Assembly: GCF_001889525.1 (NCBI RefSeq)
Contig: NZ_CP018192.1
Span: 2,587,501-2,651,500, forward strand
Direction of reading: 5' to 3'
Length of the DNA: 64,000 nt
Source of the DNA: Granulibacter bethesdensis
GTDB taxonomy: Bacteria; Pseudomonadota; Alphaproteobacteria; Acetobacterales; Acetobacteraceae
Below are positions 1-10,778 of the stretch, piece after piece; position 1 is the stretch's first letter, and each line of letters begins with the position of its first letter. Made by a program: the position numbers and the translations under genes. The notes beneath the pieces were generated by a model. It was not told where the DNA came from and did not search any database. It saw only the letters and a program-made list of their open reading frames with translations.

Positions 1-337
1 GCACACCCTTTTCACGATGGCACTGCTCCAGATCGACAGCACAGGCCACTGATATTGTAGCCATATTGATATGGATGGCACCCGGCTTCATCGCCTCCAG
101 CCCGCCGGCATCCATCATGACAGCACGGGTGGCCGCATCGTCCGACAGCATGGAGATGACCACATCTGCACCCGCGCAGGTGTCGCGAGGCGTCGCCCCG
201 GCCACAGCGCCTTGGGCCACCAGCGCTGAGACCGAGTCAGGCGAGCGGTTCCAGACTCTGACCCGGTAGCCGGCCTTCACCAGATTGGCTGCCATGGGCT
301 TGCCCATTGTGCCAAGTCCCAGAAATCCGATCTTCAT
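1..337 (-). CDS. NAD(P)-dependent oxidoreductase, 3-hydroxyisobutyrate dehydrogenase family (partial)
   Basis: Only the first 112 codons are inside the window; the C-terminal part lies beyond base 1. The N-terminus reads MKIGFLGLGTMGKPMAANL, the GxGxMGxxMAxNL Rossmann signature of beta-hydroxyacid dehydrogenases (3-hydroxyisobutyrate, tartronate semialdehyde and related). It is followed by the VRVWNRS segment that in this family sets NADP or NAD preference. The ATG at 337 follows a GAGGAG ribosome site. The family oxidises a 3-hydroxy acid to the semialdehyde in the cytosol. The exact substrate cannot be assigned without the catalytic C-terminal domain. Confidence 0.85.
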   Translation of the reverse strand, partial: MKIGFLGLGTMGKPMAANLVKAGYRVRVWNRSPDSVSALVAQGAVAGATPRDTCAGADVVISMLSDDAATRAVMMDAGGLEAMKPGAIHINMATISVACAVDLEQCHREKGV

Positions 338-396
338 TCCGCGTCTCCTCATGGTCAGGGCTTGGTCCGCAGAGTTCTTCATACTCTCCATGACAA

Positions 397-417
397 CAGG
401 CGGCTTTTCACCGCCTG
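397..417 (-). terminator. Hairpin downstream of the OprB porin gene
   Basis: A perfect 7-bp stem, CAGGCGG/CCGCCTG with a 7-nt loop, lies about 30 nt past the porin stop. On the minus strand it is followed by TTGTCAT, so the U-tract is poor. It may terminate the porin transcript or protect its 3' end. Confidence 0.4.
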
Positions 418-445
418 CTCCACACCACGAGGAATCTGACGGCTC

Positions 446-1888
446 TTACAGACCCAGCATAGCCCCGAACGGCAGAATGAACGTGCCACCCACATAGACG
501 CCATCCTGAGGCCGCTTCGCAGCGGTCGGCGTATAGTAGGAGTTCGGATTGACGATGTAGTCGAACACCGGCTCGAACGCGACGGCGGAGTAAAGCTGGA
601 TATGCGCGTTCAGCTCAAAAATCGCCTTGTCGCGGGAGAAGTCACCGCCGGTACCACCGGCCACCGCATTGGCCTGCGCCAGATAATTGGCCAGCGCGCC
701 CGTCATCCGTTCCCACTTGATCTTGACGCCGAAACGATCATTGGGACGGCTCTGGAAAGGTGCCTGCAGGGTTGCTCCGACATAGAGGTCTGATTGAATA
801 GGAGCCGTTGCATCCAGCCCAAGCCCAAGCCCGCTATACAGCACCAGCGCGGTCGGGGTCAGGGTTTTACCTTTGCCGCCATCCGCACGCCACACCGTCT
901 GCTGAGTATTCAGTACCAGCCCCTGCGTACCGTGGCTCTGGCGGAGCGGATCACCCGGAAAATAGGCTTTCGGCTGACCGGAGACGGTTTTGAAGGAATT
1001 ATGATCTGCATTGTTGTAAAATGCGGTGAATGAATAGCTGCCAGGATAGGCTGAATTACTGAAATCAGTTTTCTGGCCGATTTCAACCATGGTCAACGCG
1101 CCCTGAGGCGTTTCCAGACCCCAATCCCACCCGCTGCGGCTGTTCGCATTCGGATTAGTGGCAAAAGACCCCGCCTCCACATACCAGCCTGGGCTGAAGG
1201 CGTAGCTAACCCTGCCGCCCCACATCGAATACTGCGGAGAAACATAGCCGGCATTAATATAAAGAACATCCTGATAACAGCTGTTGATAACCTGACAGTT
1301 CGGAGCCGCGAAATACCGGTTGGGATGCGTGCGGCCTGCTTCGATGACTAGCTTGTCATTCAGGAGATGCTGTTCATAAGTCAGCAGGGACAACTGATTA
1401 GGACGAAGATTATAGGGAGGCGGATAACCGATACTGTTATCGCCGATCTCCCCCGAGATCAGGACATTGGAACGCAGGGTAAAAATCGTTTCCTCGAAAT
1501 GGAACGTGCCGCCCTTGATCCCGAGAATTTTTTCCAGATCAGCATCGGCCCCGACAATCAGATAACCCGAATTCGCAGTATTGCCGGTATAGGTGCCCGC
1601 GCTCGGATTGGCTTCCATGAAATCGAGAAACGTCCCGTGCAGCTTCAGCCCCGATTCGCGAAGCTTGCGCGAGAACGGGGCCAGGATTTCCTCTTTTTTC
1701 TCCTCCGGTGTGAGCCTCGGCTTTATCAGCCCTTCCACCACGCGGGGATTGAAATTGCCCTGTGCATCCGGTTTGCGTAGGACTCCTGATGTCTGGGCAT
1801 GGGCAATACTGCCGCCGGCCAGCACCGCATTCATCATTACAATGGCCGTCACAGCGGCCCGCCGCCCTGTCTGCCTACCCATCACCAT
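446..1888 (-). CDS. oprB: Carbohydrate-selective porin, OprB family
   Basis: 480-residue outer-membrane protein. Residues 1 to about 32 form a signal peptide (charged start, hydrophobic core, AHA-Q cleavage region). The rest is rich in aromatic, Gly and Asn residues, with beta-strand-like stretches such as YEQHLLNDKLVIEAGRTHPN and a C-terminal VYVGGTFILPFGAMLGL strand. This pattern fits the OprB family, which forms sugar-selective channels in Pseudomonas and acetic acid bacteria. The ATG at 1888 is preferred over GTG 1891 because GGGAGAG lies 7 nt upstream. The gene lies alone, 167 nt downstream of poxB, with a 26-bp palindrome in between. Substrate is inferred to be a sugar or polyol. Confidence 0.85.
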   Translation of the reverse strand: MVMGRQTGRRAAVTAIVMMNAVLAGGSIAHAQTSGVLRKPDAQGNFNPRVVEGLIKPRLTPEEKKEEILAPFSRKLRESGLKLHGTFLDFMEANPSAGTYTGNTANSGYLIVGADADLEKILGIKGGTFHFEETIFTLRSNVLISGEIGDNSIGYPPPYNLRPNQLSLLTYEQHLLNDKLVIEAGRTHPNRYFAAPNCQVINSCYQDVLYINAGYVSPQYSMWGGRVSYAFSPGWYVEAGSFATNPNANSRSGWDWGLETPQGALTMVEIGQKTDFSNSAYPGSYSFTAFYNNADHNSFKTVSGQPKAYFPGDPLRQSHGTQGLVLNTQQTVWRADGGKGKTLTPTALVLYSGLGLGLDATAPIQSDLYVGATLQAPFQSRPNDRFGVKIKWERMTGALANYLAQANAVAGGTGGDFSRDKAIFELNAHIQLYSAVAFEPVFDYIVNPNSYYTPTAAKRPQDGVYVGGTFILPFGAMLGL

Positions 1889-2008
1889 CACTCGTCTCTC
1901 CCGAAAGAAGCAGGACGACTGACTTTTCTTCCCGATCAGATTTTCGCGATGCGTTCTGAAAAGCGCGCTCGTTCTTCTGTCGTTATGATGGGTGGATCAG
2001 ACGGGGCA

Positions 2009-2034
2009 GGGGATACGTCATATGACGTATCCCC
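2009..2034. promoter_or_regulatory. Perfect 26-bp palindrome between poxB and oprB
   Basis: The sequence GGGGATACGTCAT followed directly by its exact reverse complement spans these bases. It lies 21 nt past the poxB stop and about 120 nt upstream of the oprB start. It could be a terminator-like cruciform for poxB, but there is no loop and no clean T-tract. It could equally be a dyad operator for oprB. The function is not resolved by sequence. Confidence 0.5.
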
Positions 2035-2055
2035 CTTATGTATCAGGGTGCTCCA

Positions 2056-3789
2056 TCAACGGAACAGGTTGGTACGGGCCATCTCCAGCACGGAATCGCC
2101 ACGGCCACTCATCACCGCACGCAGCATGTAAAGGCTGAAGCCCTTGACCTGTTCCACGCTGACTTTCGGCGGCATGGACAGTTCCTGACGATTGACCACC
2201 GCATCCAGCAAAGCCGGCCCGGGATGGTTCAGAACATCCCGCACGGCCTCATCCAGCTTGCCCGGATCCTCGACCCTGCGCGCATACACACCACAGGCAC
2301 GGGCCATGGCTGCGAAATCGGGGTTATCCAGAGCCACGCCGCTTTCCAGCAGCCCCGCTGCCTTCATCTCCATTTCGACAAAGCCGAGCGTGCCATTATT
2401 GAACACCACGATTTTTACAGGCAGACGATGCTGCACCAGCGTCAGGAAATCGCCCATCAACATGGCGAAACCACCATCACCCGACATGGAAACAACCTGC
2501 CGTTCCGGTGCCGATACCTGCGCCCCGATCGCCTGCGGCAGCGCATTGGCCATCGAGCCGTGAGCGAAAGAGCCGAGCAGACGGCGGCGGCCATTCATCT
2601 TGAGATACCGCGCCGCCCAGATGGTCGGCGTGCCGACATCGCAGGCAAAGACAGCATCATCACTGGCATGTTCGCTGATCAGCCGGGCCACGTGCTGGGG
2701 ATGAATCGGGGGACGGCCCGCCTTTCCATCAGCCAGATCATCCAGCCCCTTGCGGGCCTTCAGGTAATGCTGACGGCAGGTGTCCAGATGCGCCGTATCC
2801 TGTTTGGCTTTCAGACGCGGCAACAGGGCGCTGATCGTGGCACTGACATCACCCACAACACCGAGATCAATCCGGGTGCGACGGCCCAGATTTTCCGGAC
2901 GCAGATCGACCTGCGCGATTTTCGCCTCTTCCGGGAAAAACTGCCGATAGGGAAAATCAGTCCCGAGCATCAGCAGCATGTCACATGATTCCATGGCGTA
3001 GTAACCGGATGAAAATCCGATCAGCCCCGTCATGCCGACATCATAGGGATTGTCGTATTCGATCCATTCCTTGCCCCCAAGCGCATGGACGATAGGGGCT
3101 TTTAAATGCTCCGCGAGCGCCACCACCTCATCATGCGCACCGCGACAGCCGCGTCCACACATCAGTGTGACCTTACCCGCCGCCTCCAGCAGCGCTGTCA
3201 GGGCATTCAGCGATTCTTCAGAGGGAGACGTCACCGGCGGCTCCGGACAGAGCGCCGTTTTCGTCGAGACGACGGGCGATGGAACCGTCTTCATCGCAAC
3301 GTCACCGGGGATCACCACCACCGCAACGCCCTGATGGCCGATGGCGGCACGAATCGCGGTGTTCAAGGTACGGGGCATCTGGTCGGGGTCGGAGACCGTC
3401 TCGCAATAGACACTGCATTCCCGGAACAGCGCTTCCGGTCTGGTCTCCTGAAAGTAGTTCGAGCCGATTTCCGCCGTCGGAATATGGGCGGCAATCGCCA
3501 GCATCGGAGTGCGGGAACGCTGCGCATCATACAAACCATTGATCAGATGCAGGTTGCCCGGCCCACAGGAACCGGCGCAAACGGCGATCTGGCCAGTCAA
3601 TTGAGAGTCTGCACCTGCTGCAAAGGCCGCTGATTCTTCGTGGCGCACATGGATCCAGTCCATGTCCGGACGCCGTCGCAATGCCTCCGTAATGGCGTTC
3701 AGGCTGTCGCCCACCACGCCATAGACGCGACGGACGCCGATGACATGCAGTGTTTCAGCCAGTATTTCCGCGACTGTGGGCTCGGCCAT
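2056..3789 (-). CDS. poxB: Pyruvate:quinone oxidoreductase (pyruvate dehydrogenase, cytochrome), ThDP-dependent
   Basis: 577 residues, colinear with E. coli PoxB (572 aa). It converts pyruvate, water and quinone to acetate, CO2 and quinol at the inner face of the membrane. Diagnostic blocks are HEESAAFAAGADSQLTG (ThDP catalytic Glu), AVCAGSCGPGNLHLINGLYD, the FAD-domain stretch YDVGMTGLIGFSSG, and the ThDP-binding GDGGFAMLMGDFLT...NN motif near residues 430-460. The C-terminal block GFSLYMLRAVMSGRGD matches the PoxB lipid-activation tail. The ATG at 3789 is chosen because it aligns with the E. coli start and has AGAGG upstream; the frame stays open 41 codons further. An oxidative acetate-producing enzyme fits an acetic acid bacterium. 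Confidence 0.95.
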   Translation of the reverse strand: MAEPTVAEILAETLHVIGVRRVYGVVGDSLNAITEALRRRPDMDWIHVRHEESAAFAAGADSQLTGQIAVCAGSCGPGNLHLINGLYDAQRSRTPMLAIAAHIPTAEIGSNYFQETRPEALFRECSVYCETVSDPDQMPRTLNTAIRAAIGHQGVAVVVIPGDVAMKTVPSPVVSTKTALCPEPPVTSPSEESLNALTALLEAAGKVTLMCGRGCRGAHDEVVALAEHLKAPIVHALGGKEWIEYDNPYDVGMTGLIGFSSGYYAMESCDMLLMLGTDFPYRQFFPEEAKIAQVDLRPENLGRRTRIDLGVVGDVSATISALLPRLKAKQDTAHLDTCRQHYLKARKGLDDLADGKAGRPPIHPQHVARLISEHASDDAVFACDVGTPTIWAARYLKMNGRRRLLGSFAHGSMANALPQAIGAQVSAPERQVVSMSGDGGFAMLMGDFLTLVQHRLPVKIVVFNNGTLGFVEMEMKAAGLLESGVALDNPDFAAMARACGVYARRVEDPGKLDEAVRDVLNHPGPALLDAVVNRQELSMPPKVSVEQVKGFSLYMLRAVMSGRGDSVLEMARTNLFR

Positions 3790-3870
3790 GAAAACCTCTG
3801 TTCCTTCGATTGAGGAAATCGAGCATGCACGAAACCACCGCTGTATGCGCCCTCCAAATTCATTGGGCGC

Positions 3871-3900
3871 AAAAAAAAATCCCTCGCCGAAGCAAGGGAT
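3871..3900 (-). terminator. Rho-independent terminator of the nitronate monooxygenase-like gene
   Basis: Read on the minus strand, a 9-bp stem (ATCCCTTGC/GCGAGGGAT) is closed by a TTCG tetraloop and followed by a run of nine Ts. It starts 18 nt after the stop of the 3918-5330 gene. This is a textbook intrinsic terminator, and it separates that gene from poxB. Confidence 0.92.
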
Positions 3901-3917
3901 GATCAACGGCATCCGGC

Positions 3918-5330
3918 TCAGCGACCGGTCATGATCCGGTCAACAAGCTGTTTGACGGTGGGGATGAAGCCGTTCGCATAGAACGGGTCAGTGCCGAACC
4001 GGTAGGCATTGTGACCACTGAACATCAGATTGTCCTCGATCACGTCCGGGTCGTTCTTGTGATGTCCGATCGTCTGCAACGTTTTCTGAATGCAGAAGCT
4101 GCGCGGATCGGCCTTGCGGCCATTGGTATGGTTCTCGGAACGCTGGCTCCAATTGGAGAAACGGCATTCCGTCAGGCACCCCATGCACGCCACCTGATCG
4201 GCCTGGATTGTGGCAGCCTGATCGGGGGTGACGAAAATCAGCGTGGAATCGGGTGTGCGCAAAGCCTCGATAAATCCGGCCTGTTCCCATTCCTGTACCC
4301 GACGCAGATCGGCCGGGGTCAGATAGACAGAACGCTTGCGCGGCCCTACTCCGTATACCGCCGTATGCTCGCCGACCACCTCACCCGTGTAGGCAACCTG
4401 ACGGTCGCTGCGGGCGCGGAGTTCCTGCATAAAACGGTTGTTCACGGCTGAAGAATAAAATCCGGTCGGGCTGAACGGATTCAGAAACACATCCCCCGGC
4501 TTCAGGGCCAGCAGCTTGGCCTTCCACTGCTCGGATACAGGGCTTTCGCGTGTGAGCAGAGGACGGGTGCCAAACTGGAAGGCGACAGGGCCGAGTTCGG
4601 GATTATCGATCCAGTCTTCCCATTCCTCCAGCCACCAGACGCCACCCGCCATAATGATAGGGGTCTCGCCAAGGCCGAACTGACGCATCTGGTTACGAAG
4701 CGCCAGCACGCGGGGATAGGGATCTTCCGGCCGGTTCGGATCTTCCGTGTTGGAAAGCCCGTTATGGCCGCCCGCAAGCCAGGGATCTTCATACACCACG
4801 CCCCCCAGCAGGCTGGCCGCCTTGTGGTAGGCGCGCTTCCACAGCGCATTGAAGGCGCGCGCGGAGGAAACAATCGGATAATAATGAATGCCGAAATGGG
4901 TGGCGATCTCGGACAGTCGATACGGCATGCCGGCACCGCAGGTCAGGCCATGCACCAACCCCTTCGCGCCTTCCAGAATGCCGGTGATCACCCGCTCCGC
5001 CCCACCCATCTCCCACAGGATATTGGCGTGGATGCGGCCCCGGCCGTTGGATTCCTCATGCGCCTGACGGGCCTGCTCGATCCCGCCACGAATGGCGTAA
5101 TCAACCAGTTCGTCATGCCGTTCCCGGCGGGTACGGCCCCGGTAGATCTGTTCAATCAGCCGGCCACTGGAATCATGGCTGTCCGCGTTCACCGCGCTGA
5201 AGGTTCCCACCCCACCGGCAGATGCCCAGCAGCCGGAGGAACGTCCGTTGGAAACAGCAATGCCCTTGCCACCTTCCACCAGCGGCAGAACGTCAACACC
5301 GCCCATACGGATCGCGTTAATGGCCTTCAT
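3918..5330 (-). CDS. Nitronate monooxygenase / 2-nitropropane dioxygenase family flavoprotein
   Basis: 470 residues, predicted FMN-dependent TIM-barrel protein of the nitronate monooxygenase family, which oxidises alkyl nitronates. Visible features are an N-terminal GGKGIAVSNGRSSG loop, the phosphate-binding-like PIIMAGGVWWLEEWEDW segment (about residue 228), and a C-terminal Cys-containing block ACMGCLTECRFSNW that might bind metal. It is longer than typical NMOs (about 320-380 aa), so it belongs to an extended subgroup of unknown substrate. The ATG at 5330 is used (GTG at 5333 is also possible); GAGAGTGAG lies just upstream. It is monocistronic, with its own strong terminator. Confidence 0.72.
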   Translation of the reverse strand: MKAINAIRMGGVDVLPLVEGGKGIAVSNGRSSGCWASAGGVGTFSAVNADSHDSSGRLIEQIYRGRTRRERHDELVDYAIRGGIEQARQAHEESNGRGRIHANILWEMGGAERVITGILEGAKGLVHGLTCGAGMPYRLSEIATHFGIHYYPIVSSARAFNALWKRAYHKAASLLGGVVYEDPWLAGGHNGLSNTEDPNRPEDPYPRVLALRNQMRQFGLGETPIIMAGGVWWLEEWEDWIDNPELGPVAFQFGTRPLLTRESPVSEQWKAKLLALKPGDVFLNPFSPTGFYSSAVNNRFMQELRARSDRQVAYTGEVVGEHTAVYGVGPRKRSVYLTPADLRRVQEWEQAGFIEALRTPDSTLIFVTPDQAATIQADQVACMGCLTECRFSNWSQRSENHTNGRKADPRSFCIQKTLQTIGHHKNDPDVIEDNLMFSGHNAYRFGTDPFYANGFIPTVKQLVDRIMTGR

Positions 5331-5454
5331 CACTCACTCTCTTCCGCAATCTGCCAGAACCCGGGAGGAGGTCTGACCGATCCTGACCGTTTCCGGTCTT
5401 CATCAGCGTCTCCGGCAGGCTGCCCCTGATCGGGACAGCTTGCCGAATCACGTC

Positions 5455-7617
5455 TTACTCGGCCAGATCGCCCTCACCGCGACCGGCTCTGCCACCTTTG
5501 GGGCCGACCTTGTCAGAGATGTCCTCGCCCGTGGCCTGATCAACCAGCCGCATGGACAGTTTCACCTTGCCGCGATCATCGAAGCCGAGAACCTTCACCT
5601 TCACCGCATCACCGACATTGATGACGTCGGAGGTCTTGTTGACCCGGCCCTGCTGAAGCTCGCTGATATGCACCAGCCCGTCGCGGGAACCGAGGAAATT
5701 GACGAAGGCACCAAAATCAGCGGTTTTCACCACTTTGCCATTATAGATCTTGCCCACTTCCGGCTCTGCCACGATGCCCTGAATGCGATCAATCGCCTTC
5801 TGGGTGCTTTCCTCGCTGGTCGAGGCAATCTTGATGGTTCCATCATCCTCGATATCGATCTTCGCACCGGAAAATTCAACGATCTCGCGGATCACCTTGC
5901 CACCGGTGCCGATGACTTCGCGGATCTTTTCCTTCGGCACGTTGATAACGGTGATGCGTGGTGCAGTCGCGGCGACGGAGCCACGGGCACCGGTGATCGC
6001 CTTTGCCATCTCGCCCAGAATGTGCATACGGCCGTCACGGGCCTGCTGCAGGGCGATGCGCATGATCTCGGTGGTGATGGAGGTGATTTTGATGTCCATC
6101 TGCAGGGAAGTCACGCCCTGCTCGGTTCCGGCCACCTTGAAATCCATATCACCAAGATGATCTTCATCGCCGAGAATGTCGGACAGCACGGCAAAGGCGC
6201 GATCTTCCTTGATCAGGCCCATAGCGATACCCGCTACCGGACGCTTCAGCGGCACGCCCGCATCCATCAGCGCCAGAGAAGAGCCGCATACGGTGGCCAT
6301 GGAGGACGAGCCATTGCTCTCCGTGATCTCGCTGACCACGCGCAGGGTATAGGGGAAGGCGTCCTTGGCCGGCAGCACCGGATGAACGGCGCGCCAGGCC
6401 AGCTTGCCATGGCCGATTTCACGACGGCCCGGGCTGCCCATACGACCGGCCTCACCCACGGAGTAGGGAGGGAAGTTGTAGTGCAGCATGAAATGACTAC
6501 GATATTCGCCGGTCAGGGCGTCCACCACCTGCTCATCCTGCCCGGTGCCCAGCGTGGCCACGCAGAGCGCCTGCGTTTCACCACGGGTGAACAGCGCGGA
6601 GCCATGGGCGCGCGGCAGAATACCGACCTCGCCGATGATCGGGCGCACAGTGCGGGTGTCACGGCCATCGATGCGGATACCGGTATCGAGGATCGCATTC
6701 CGGACGATATCTGCTTCCAGATCCTTCAGCATCGACTTGGCGATGGATTCTTCCGGTGTACCACCGATCCCCAGCGTTTCGATAATCTGCTTCTTGGCGG
6801 CGGAAATCTTCTCCTGGCGAAGCTGCTTCACCTTTTCCTGATAGGCATTGCCCAGCAGGGTACGGCCAGCCTCGTTCAGGCGCTGCTTCAGCGCGACATG
6901 CTCCGGATTCTGCTCGGGCAGCGTCCAGGGATCGCGGGCAGCGTGTTCGGCCAGAGCGATGATCGCGTCGATCACCGGCTGGAAGCCCTTATGGCCGAAT
7001 TCAACGGCGGCCAGCATCTGGTCTTCGCTCAGCTCTTCAGCCTCGCTCTCGACCATCAGCACGCCTTCCGCGGTGCCGGCGACCACCAGATCCAGCTTGC
7101 TTTCGGCGCGCTGCTCAAGGGTAGGGTTCAGCACGAATGCGCCATTCACCAGACCGACGCGAGACGCCGCGACCGGGCCGAAGAACGGAATGCCGGACAA
7201 GGTCAGCGCCGCGGAGCAACCGATCAGGGCGACAATATCCGGATCGTTCTCCATATCGTGCGACAGCACGGTGGCGATGACTTGAACCTCGTTATAGAAC
7301 CCTTCCGGGAAGAGCGGGCGGATCGGACGGTCGATCAGGCGGGAGACAAGGGTCTCATGCTCGCTGGGACGGCCCTCACGCTTGAAGAAGCCACCGGGGA
7401 TCTTGCCCGCGGCGAAGGCTTTTTCCTGATAGTTGACGGTCAGCGGGAAAAAATCCTGACCGGCCTTGGCGGATTTCGCACCTACCGCCGTACATAGAAC
7501 GATGGTGTCACCCAGCCGGGCCAGAACGGCACCGTCGGCCTGGCGGGCGATCTTGCCCGTTTCCAGTACCAGCGTGCGTCCACCCAGATCGAGTTCCTTG
7601 CGGAAATAATTGAACAT
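5455..7617 (-). CDS. pnp: Polynucleotide phosphorylase
   Basis: 720 residues, the usual PNPase length. The enzyme degrades RNA 3' to 5' by phosphorolysis as a trimer and is a degradosome partner. Two RNase PH-like cores flank an alpha-helical linker. The second core contains [14 protein letters not shown] and [25 protein letters not shown]-type catalytic loops. A KH domain ([18 protein letters not shown], about residue 560) and an S1 domain ([20 protein letters not shown], about residue 625) follow. The Gly-rich C-terminal tail is basic. The ATG at 7617 has GGAG upstream. It follows rpsO on the same strand, as in most bacteria, after a long 359-nt spacer. Confidence 0.98.
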   Translation of the reverse strand: MFNYFRKELDLGGRTLVLETGKIARQADGAVLARLGDTIVLCTAVGAKSAKAGQDFFPLTVNYQEKAFAAGKIPGGFFKREGRPSEHETLVSRLIDRPIRPLFPEGFYNEVQVIATVLSHDMENDPDIVALIGCSAALTLSGIPFFGPVAASRVGLVNGAFVLNPTLEQRAESKLDLVVAGTAEGVLMVESEAEELSEDQMLAAVEFGHKGFQPVIDAIIALAEHAARDPWTLPEQNPEHVALKQRLNEAGRTLLGNAYQEKVKQLRQEKISAAKKQIIETLGIGGTPEESIAKSMLKDLEADIVRNAILDTGIRIDGRDTRTVRPIIGEVGILPRAHGSALFTRGETQALCVATLGTGQDEQVVDALTGEYRSHFMLHYNFPPYSVGEAGRMGSPGRREIGHGKLAWRAVHPVLPAKDAFPYTLRVVSEITESNGSSSMATVCGSSLALMDAGVPLKRPVAGIAMGLIKEDRAFAVLSDILGDEDHLGDMDFKVAGTEQGVTSLQMDIKITSITTEIMRIALQQARDGRMHILGEMAKAITGARGSVAATAPRITVINVPKEKIREVIGTGGKVIREIVEFSGAKIDIEDDGTIKIASTSEESTQKAIDRIQGIVAEPEVGKIYNGKVVKTADFGAFVNFLGSRDGLVHISELQQGRVNKTSDVINVGDAVKVKVLGFDDRGKVKLSMRLVDQATGEDISDKVGPKGGRAGRGEGDLAE

Positions 7618-7976
7618 GCAGTCTCCGTCTCTTGCGGTGTTTTGAGTGCGCTGCGAGGCGGAGTCCGGCGGCTCGGGCTACAGGGATCGCGGCCTGCATG
7701 GATGCAGCCGCTTGCCGTGTAGCCGGAGACGCCGATCAAATTCCGCCACCCGGCGCGGTTCGGTCACTCTCTTACAGGAACAGGCGCGATAGCCCAAATC
7801 CTAATCGTCCAACCCTGTCCAGGGTGAGGGATCCAGAGTGCGTGGGGGGAGAAAAGAATATTTCTCCCCTGCTCCATCCCTTTTGGCATCCGGCCCTGCC
7901 GGCGAATCAGGAATGGAGAAGTCCGGCGGAGGCCAGCCTGGGCTGACCCCCTTTATGCCGGTTGGAAACGCCAAAA
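7618..7976 (-). other. rpsO-pnp spacer, no gene seen
   Basis: This 359-nt gap between the rpsO stop and the pnp start shows no convincing coding frame. It holds a 9-bp inverted repeat (see 7846-7869). In E. coli the rpsO-pnp spacer carries a terminator and an RNase III-cut hairpin that lets PNPase repress itself. A similar role here is an inference from position only. Confidence 0.6.
7846..7869 (-). terminator. Hairpin in the rpsO-pnp spacer
   Basis: The stem GGGGAGAAA/TTTCTCCCC (9 bp, perfect) has a 6-nt loop. On the minus strand CCACGC follows, not a T-tract, so it is more likely a processing or stability stem than a strong intrinsic terminator. Confidence 0.45.
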
Positions 7977-8246
7977 TTAGCGGCGCAGGCCCAGACGCTT
8001 GATCAGCGCGTCATAACGGGCAACTTCCTTACGCTTCAGATAGTCCAGCAGGCCACGACGCTGGCCAACCAGCATCAGCAGGCCACGACGGGAATGGAAG
8101 TCCTTCGCGTGGGTCTTCAGATGTTCGGTCAGGTTGGCGATACGCTCGGAGAGCAGGGCAATCTGGACTTCCGGGCTGCCGGTATCGTTGGCGGCGCGGG
8201 CATATTCGCTGATCAGCGCGGTACGGCGCTCTGCGGTAATCGACAT
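7977..8246 (-). CDS. rpsO: 30S ribosomal protein S15
   Basis: 89 residues, exactly the family length. S15 binds the three-way junction of 16S rRNA helices 20-22 and helps form the central domain and bridge B4. The sequence carries the conserved [23 protein letters not shown] and [23 protein letters not shown] blocks. The ATG at 8246 follows GGAGTGACCG. It lies between truB and pnp, the standard order. Confidence 0.98.
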   Translation of the reverse strand: MSITAERRTALISEYARAANDTGSPEVQIALLSERIANLTEHLKTHAKDFHSRRGLLMLVGQRRGLLDYLKRKEVARYDALIKRLGLRR

Positions 8247-8281
8247 CGGTCACTCCATGAGTCAGGGTTACAGTGGATGTG

Positions 8282-9205
8282 TCACATCATGCGCTCAGGC
8301 CGCAGCAGACCATCCTGCAAGCGGCACAGACCAACGACGCGGCTCCCCGCCATGGCGCGAACCAATCCACCATCGGGATCGATCCGGTCTGGAATGCGGC
8401 CCATCAACGGGATCAGGCTGAGGGCCTGCCCATGGGAAAGGCCGGTGGCCTCCTGCTCGGTCAGGGCCAGCGCCGGGATGTCGGCCAGCGCGGTCGCGAC
8501 CGGAAGCAAAAGGTCCGGGGAAGCATGGGGGGTATCGCCGGAAGCAAGCGCCTTGTCCAGCGAAATAGCCGTCGCCTCCGTAAAGGGGCCGACCCGCAGC
8601 CGACGCAGGGCAACGATATGGCCCACCGTTCCGCAGGCGCGGGCAATATCGCGGGCGAGGCTGCGCATATAGACGCCCTTGCCGGACTGGACCTCGAACA
8701 CCGCCAGATCATCATCCAGACGCTCGATCAGTTCGAACCGGTCCACCCGAGCGGGGCGGGGCGGCAGATCGGGCGGACGCCCATCCCGCGCCATATCATA
8801 AGCGCGCTCTCCCGCCACCTTGATAGCCGAATAGGCGGGGGGAATCTGCATGATCGTACCGCGAAAACCCTCCAGCGCCGCCCGCAGCACATCATCGGTG
8901 GGGCGCACCGTGCTGGTGGCGGTTACTGCGCCCTCGGCGTCGTCCGTATCGCGCGACTCGCCCATTTTCAACGTGAAATGATACAGCTTCGTGCCGTCCA
9001 TCACATAAGGCACGGTCTTGGTCGCCGCCCCGAACGCAATCGGCAGCAGGCCGGTCGCCAGAGGGTCCAGCGTGCCGCCATGCCCCGCTTTCTGGGCATC
9101 GAAGCCGCGCTTGACCCTGTTCACCACATCGGTGCTGGTCATACCCTGCGGCTTGTCAATGATCAGCCAGCCATCCAGAGGCCGACCTTTTCTGCGTCTG
9201 TTCAT
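8282..9205 (-). CDS. truB: tRNA pseudouridine(55) synthase
   Basis: About 307 residues. TruB makes pseudouridine 55 in the T-loop of tRNAs. The catalytic motif is KRGFDAQKAGHGGTLDPLATGLLPIAFG, with the nucleophilic Asp in GTLD (about residue 46). GWLIIDKPQGMTSTDVV at the N-terminus is also diagnostic. The start is ATG 9205 (TTG 9211 is possible) with only a weak ribosome site. In most proteobacteria rbfA lies immediately upstream; here rbfA is 48 kb away and a divergent gmd gene is upstream instead. Confidence 0.96.
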   Translation of the reverse strand: MNRRRKGRPLDGWLIIDKPQGMTSTDVVNRVKRGFDAQKAGHGGTLDPLATGLLPIAFGAATKTVPYVMDGTKLYHFTLKMGESRDTDDAEGAVTATSTVRPTDDVLRAALEGFRGTIMQIPPAYSAIKVAGERAYDMARDGRPPDLPPRPARVDRFELIERLDDDLAVFEVQSGKGVYMRSLARDIARACGTVGHIVALRRLRVGPFTEATAISLDKALASGDTPHASPDLLLPVATALADIPALALTEQEATGLSHGQALSLIPLMGRIPDRIDPDGGLVRAMAGSRVVGLCRLQDGLLRPERMM

Positions 9206-9398
9206 GCTCAAAAACTATCCCGGCCCACCCAAAGGGCCACCTCCCGGCAGCCCGGCCGCGGGCCTGTAACATGGGATGACGGGTTCGGATATGCCCCGCT
9301 TTCCCATATCCGGCATGTGCAGACACGGATCAGAGCACCACAGATGGCCATAGCAGGCAGACTTGCCAGTTGCTCCATACTATGGCTCAAAAGAGTAA

Positions 9399-10409
<1,011 letters not shown>

Positions 10410-10482
10410 CCTGCATACATCCCGTCAGACCCGGCTTTACGGCCATCCGGACCTGACGGATTTCATTGAAGGAGATTATTCG

Positions 10483-10713
10483 ATGCGCTTTTCCCGCGCG
10501 ATTTTTCTGACCATTCCCGCCCTGATTGCGACATCTGGCCTGCTCGGCCTGACCGGCTGTGAACGCGAAGCCCCCATGCAACGTGCAGGGGCCGCGCTGG
10601 ATCGGGCCGGAACCAAAACCGGGGAGGCCGTCGGCACCGCCGCCGACAAAACCGGCAAGGCCATGAACAATGCCGGCCAGTGGGTTGATCAGAAAGTGAA
10701 CGACAACAAATAG
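10483..10713 (+). CDS. Small entericidin-like lipoprotein
   Basis: 76 residues. A signal peptide ends in a lipobox (LLGLTGC, Cys about 23), followed by a hydrophilic tail with AGAALDRAGTKTGEAVGTAADKTGKA repeats typical of small amphipathic envelope lipoproteins. AAGGAG lies 9 nt before ATG 10483. A strong hairpin terminator follows. The length and composition recall entericidin/antitoxin-like or YtxH-like lipoproteins, but no specific function can be assigned. Confidence 0.8.
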   Translation: MRFSRAIFLTIPALIATSGLLGLTGCEREAPMQRAGAALDRAGTKTGEAVGTAADKTGKAMNNAGQWVDQKVNDNK

Positions 10714-10740
10714 TCCCGTCGGTACCGGCTATATGCAAAG

Positions 10741-10767
10741 CCCCCGCTTTCAGAGGCGGGGGTTTTT
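10741..10767 (+). terminator. Rho-independent terminator after the 76-aa lipoprotein gene
   Basis: The stem CCCCCGC(C/T)T.../...GCGGGGG with a short loop is followed by TTTTT on the plus strand, 27 nt past the stop. It also faces the converging pbpC gene, which ends at 10779. Confidence 0.9.
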
Positions 10768-10778
10768 CGTATCAGCCT

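Noticed and set aside
5440-7497. A 685-codon open frame on the plus strand
   Set aside because: It is antisense to pnp, is His/Arg/Asp-rich with no motif, and arises from high GC in the third codon position of pnp.
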